A DNA stretch of 64,000 nucleotides from Apostichopus japonicus (taxonomy: Eukaryota; Echinodermata; Holothuroidea; Aspidochirotida; Stichopodidae). The position numbers and the translations under genes are program-made. The stretch spans positions 10,101,001-10,165,000 of the forward strand of contig NC_092579.1 of NCBI RefSeq assembly GCF_037975245.1, in the 5' to 3' direction. Below are positions 62,131 to 64,000 of this stretch, piece after piece. Numbering within the stretch: the first letter of the stretch is position 1; the number at the start of each line of letters is the position of its first letter. The notes beneath the pieces were generated by a model that searched no databases, was not told where the DNA came from, and saw only the letters and a program-made list of their open reading frames with translations.

Positions 62131-62480
62131 TCTTAATAGCTATTCTGGTCTTCAAGATATTCACCTTTTAAAGTATGTCTAATACCTCCTGGGAATGCTC
62201 CTTTAAGGCTAAGTTGAATATGATGTCAGCTGCTCAGTGTAGTCCTACTGTAAATGGTTATATGTTAATGTTAACTCAATGTTTTACATTTCTAATAACT
62301 CAACCAAAACAATGTTTTTTTAACTTCCTATGAAATAACAGACCACCACCCCACCCTTGAGGTCACATGCAACATCATTTTATCCTTGCCAAATTTAGAA
62401 TGCAATGTAAACACAGTATTTTGAAGTAACTAAAGGTCTTAAATGCTTTCCCATCGATTAAGTTAAAGGAACATGTTTTG
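62131..62480. repeat. Ancient interspersed repeat, copy 3 of 3
   Basis: Same orientation and order of landmarks as at 1741-2040: TAGCTATTCTGGTCTTCAAG, ATATTCACC, CTCCTTTAAGG, CTCAGTGTAG, CTAATAACTCAA and AATGCAATGTAAAC. It carries an A/C-rich insertion near 62335. Confidence 0.72.
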
Positions 62481-64000
62481 GTTGATTTATGAGAATTTTT
62501 TTGTAATTTTTAAAGGAGTACAGTAAATTTTAATGCAACACACAGGTTTAAGAAGGAAAGAAACCAAGAAACACGCAATTCTCCAAAATCGATCCATTGG
62601 GTGTTTAAGTAATATGTCATTTATCCAAAAAACACTATCCCCCCCCCCAAAAAAATTGTGCAAAAAAAGCCTTGCAATGCTGCTGCCTTGAAATGGTTAC
62701 TTCCAAAACAACTTATTTCTTTGAAATTCAGCGATCATATTATAAAAATCACATGAGTAAATATTTATATTTCATCAACAGAAAATCAATCGTTAACTTT
62801 GTCTGCATGGTCACATGTCTTTAGGCCATCGCCCATCCCTTCCTCAAACAGTGCTCAGGCAAGAAAGAAACAAAACAAGGGAAGATTTTTTTCTTAAAAA
62901 TCAGAAAGAAAAAAAATTGTCTACAGGGGGAAAAAAAGTGATCCAGCTGTGACTGTCAGGAGAGAAGTGATGCGTGGTTTCTCTCTGGGCACTTTCATTT
63001 TACCGACCAGAGCAGTGCTGCGGAGAGGAGCTAAATAAGTCGACGATTCTCGTTAAAAGTAGAAATATTAACAACTTCTTGTCCAGTCATGTGTTGCTGA
63101 GATATCATTCCAGGAAATTGGATATTTGATCATAATATAAAATTTAAAAAATTAAGTTTGCTAGGAATTGAAGCCTGGATGATGGCAAATTTTGAGTTTT
63201 ATACACTCTTAAGCCAATAAGCTCTTTAATTCCTAGTATTTGTATGAACATTTGACCCATTACTTCTAAGCCACCAAGTTGGCACCTGGAAGAAAAGTGA
63301 AAGTAGGCATCAATTTTCAAGGTTTGCAAAAATAAAAATAAAAACATCACTTTAAAATTAAATTATGGCACACGAAATGTTTTTGCTGTAACAGATTAAA
63401 TGGTAAATAACTTGCTAGAGAGGAGCAGCTAATTATGCAAATGTCGAGATATTCAACCAATCGGGAGGAGTTTGTTCATGTATGTCCTTCAGAAAAGATA
63501 TTTTGAAAGCCTTATAATGAGTGTTATATAATATAGTGGTAATACTTAATTATCTTCAGCGGTAGGCTGCAAGGTTTCTTATATCACATATTCACATTCT
63601 TATTACTTTGCAATGTGAAAAACACCAAACATCTACTACAACAACTTCAAAGATGTGCTGTAACCATGGCAACAGCAGTACATCAGCTGGACTCCAGATT
63701 TGACGTCCATGTTAAAGGTGTTTGTTTTGACCTTGATCTATATTTTGGAAGCAAGCTTATACCTGGTTTTGTGTCTCTGTTACCACTTTTCACTGACTGT
63801 CTTGCAATGGTAACATGTTTTGATATGTGGGTCTTGCAATGGTAACAAGTTTTGTAATATGGGTCCTACACATCCTTGAAGGGTTCTGTACAGAATTGCT
63901 TGCAAATAGCTTGAATTTTTCTAACAAAAACAGTTGAATTACTTTAAAACTCATCATTAATATAGCAAAGTTTTCCTGTTGCTGTGGATTTTCGACCTAA
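62481..64000. other. No supported gene
   Basis: AT-rich to the window edge. The frame at 63615-63845 has no splice signals or family resemblance. Confidence 0.4.

Overview
The window looks like AT-rich nuclear DNA of an animal, most probably a marine invertebrate. The evidence is long intron-like or intergenic stretches, many microsatellites and minisatellites, tRNA-derived SINE relics, numerous poly(G)/poly(C) runs, and many short non-autonomous DNA transposons with hAT-type ends. An echinoderm-like genome would fit, but that is an impression and no diagnostic gene supports it. There is no operon-like coding and no complete gene. Nearly all open frames of 60-150 codons are chance, or are microsatellite or minisatellite translations. 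Coding evidence is limited to a few candidate exons with splice signals (388-567, 42761-42840, 49474-49649 on +, and a CARD-like exon at 54118-54279 on -) and a decayed LINE endonuclease fragment near 16.2 kb.

Layout. 0-6.1 kb: a 52-bp tandem repeat, a candidate exon, a hAT-type MITE (1194-1577) with a perfect 8-bp target duplication, an old repeat copy, a 60-bp duplication, a SINE relic and a (TA)n tract. Next comes a dense block in which one MITE (3455-4190) sits 28 bp from a larger one (4219-6078), which itself contains two further MITEs (4535-4936 and 5085-5852). All four have perfect 8-bp duplications, so the insertion order can be read. 6.1-22.5 kb: mostly featureless, with a cluster of four CGAANTTCG palindromes (10.13-10.59 kb) and the LINE relic. 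22.5-33 kb: a ~108-bp minisatellite, a second copy of the old repeat and a 144-bp perfect (GAT)n. 33-47 kb: a CpG-rich patch, a possible start-codon exon, several local tandem duplications, and a hAT element (46771-47119) with CAGGGGTGGGCAACC-type ends. 47-58 kb: a full-length tRNA-headed SINE, a truncated relative of the 4.5-kb MITE, the CARD-like exon, a 777-bp terminal-inverted-repeat element with a 46-bp perfect central palindrome and an 18-bp repeat array, and a GC-box-bearing repeat of alternating ~150-bp half-units interrupted by tRNA-derived sequence. 58-64 kb: almost empty apart from a third copy of the old repeat.

The most notable content is the transposon archaeology: the nested 3.4-6.1 kb block, the palindromic composite at 55.4-56.2 kb, and the hAT element at 46.8 kb.
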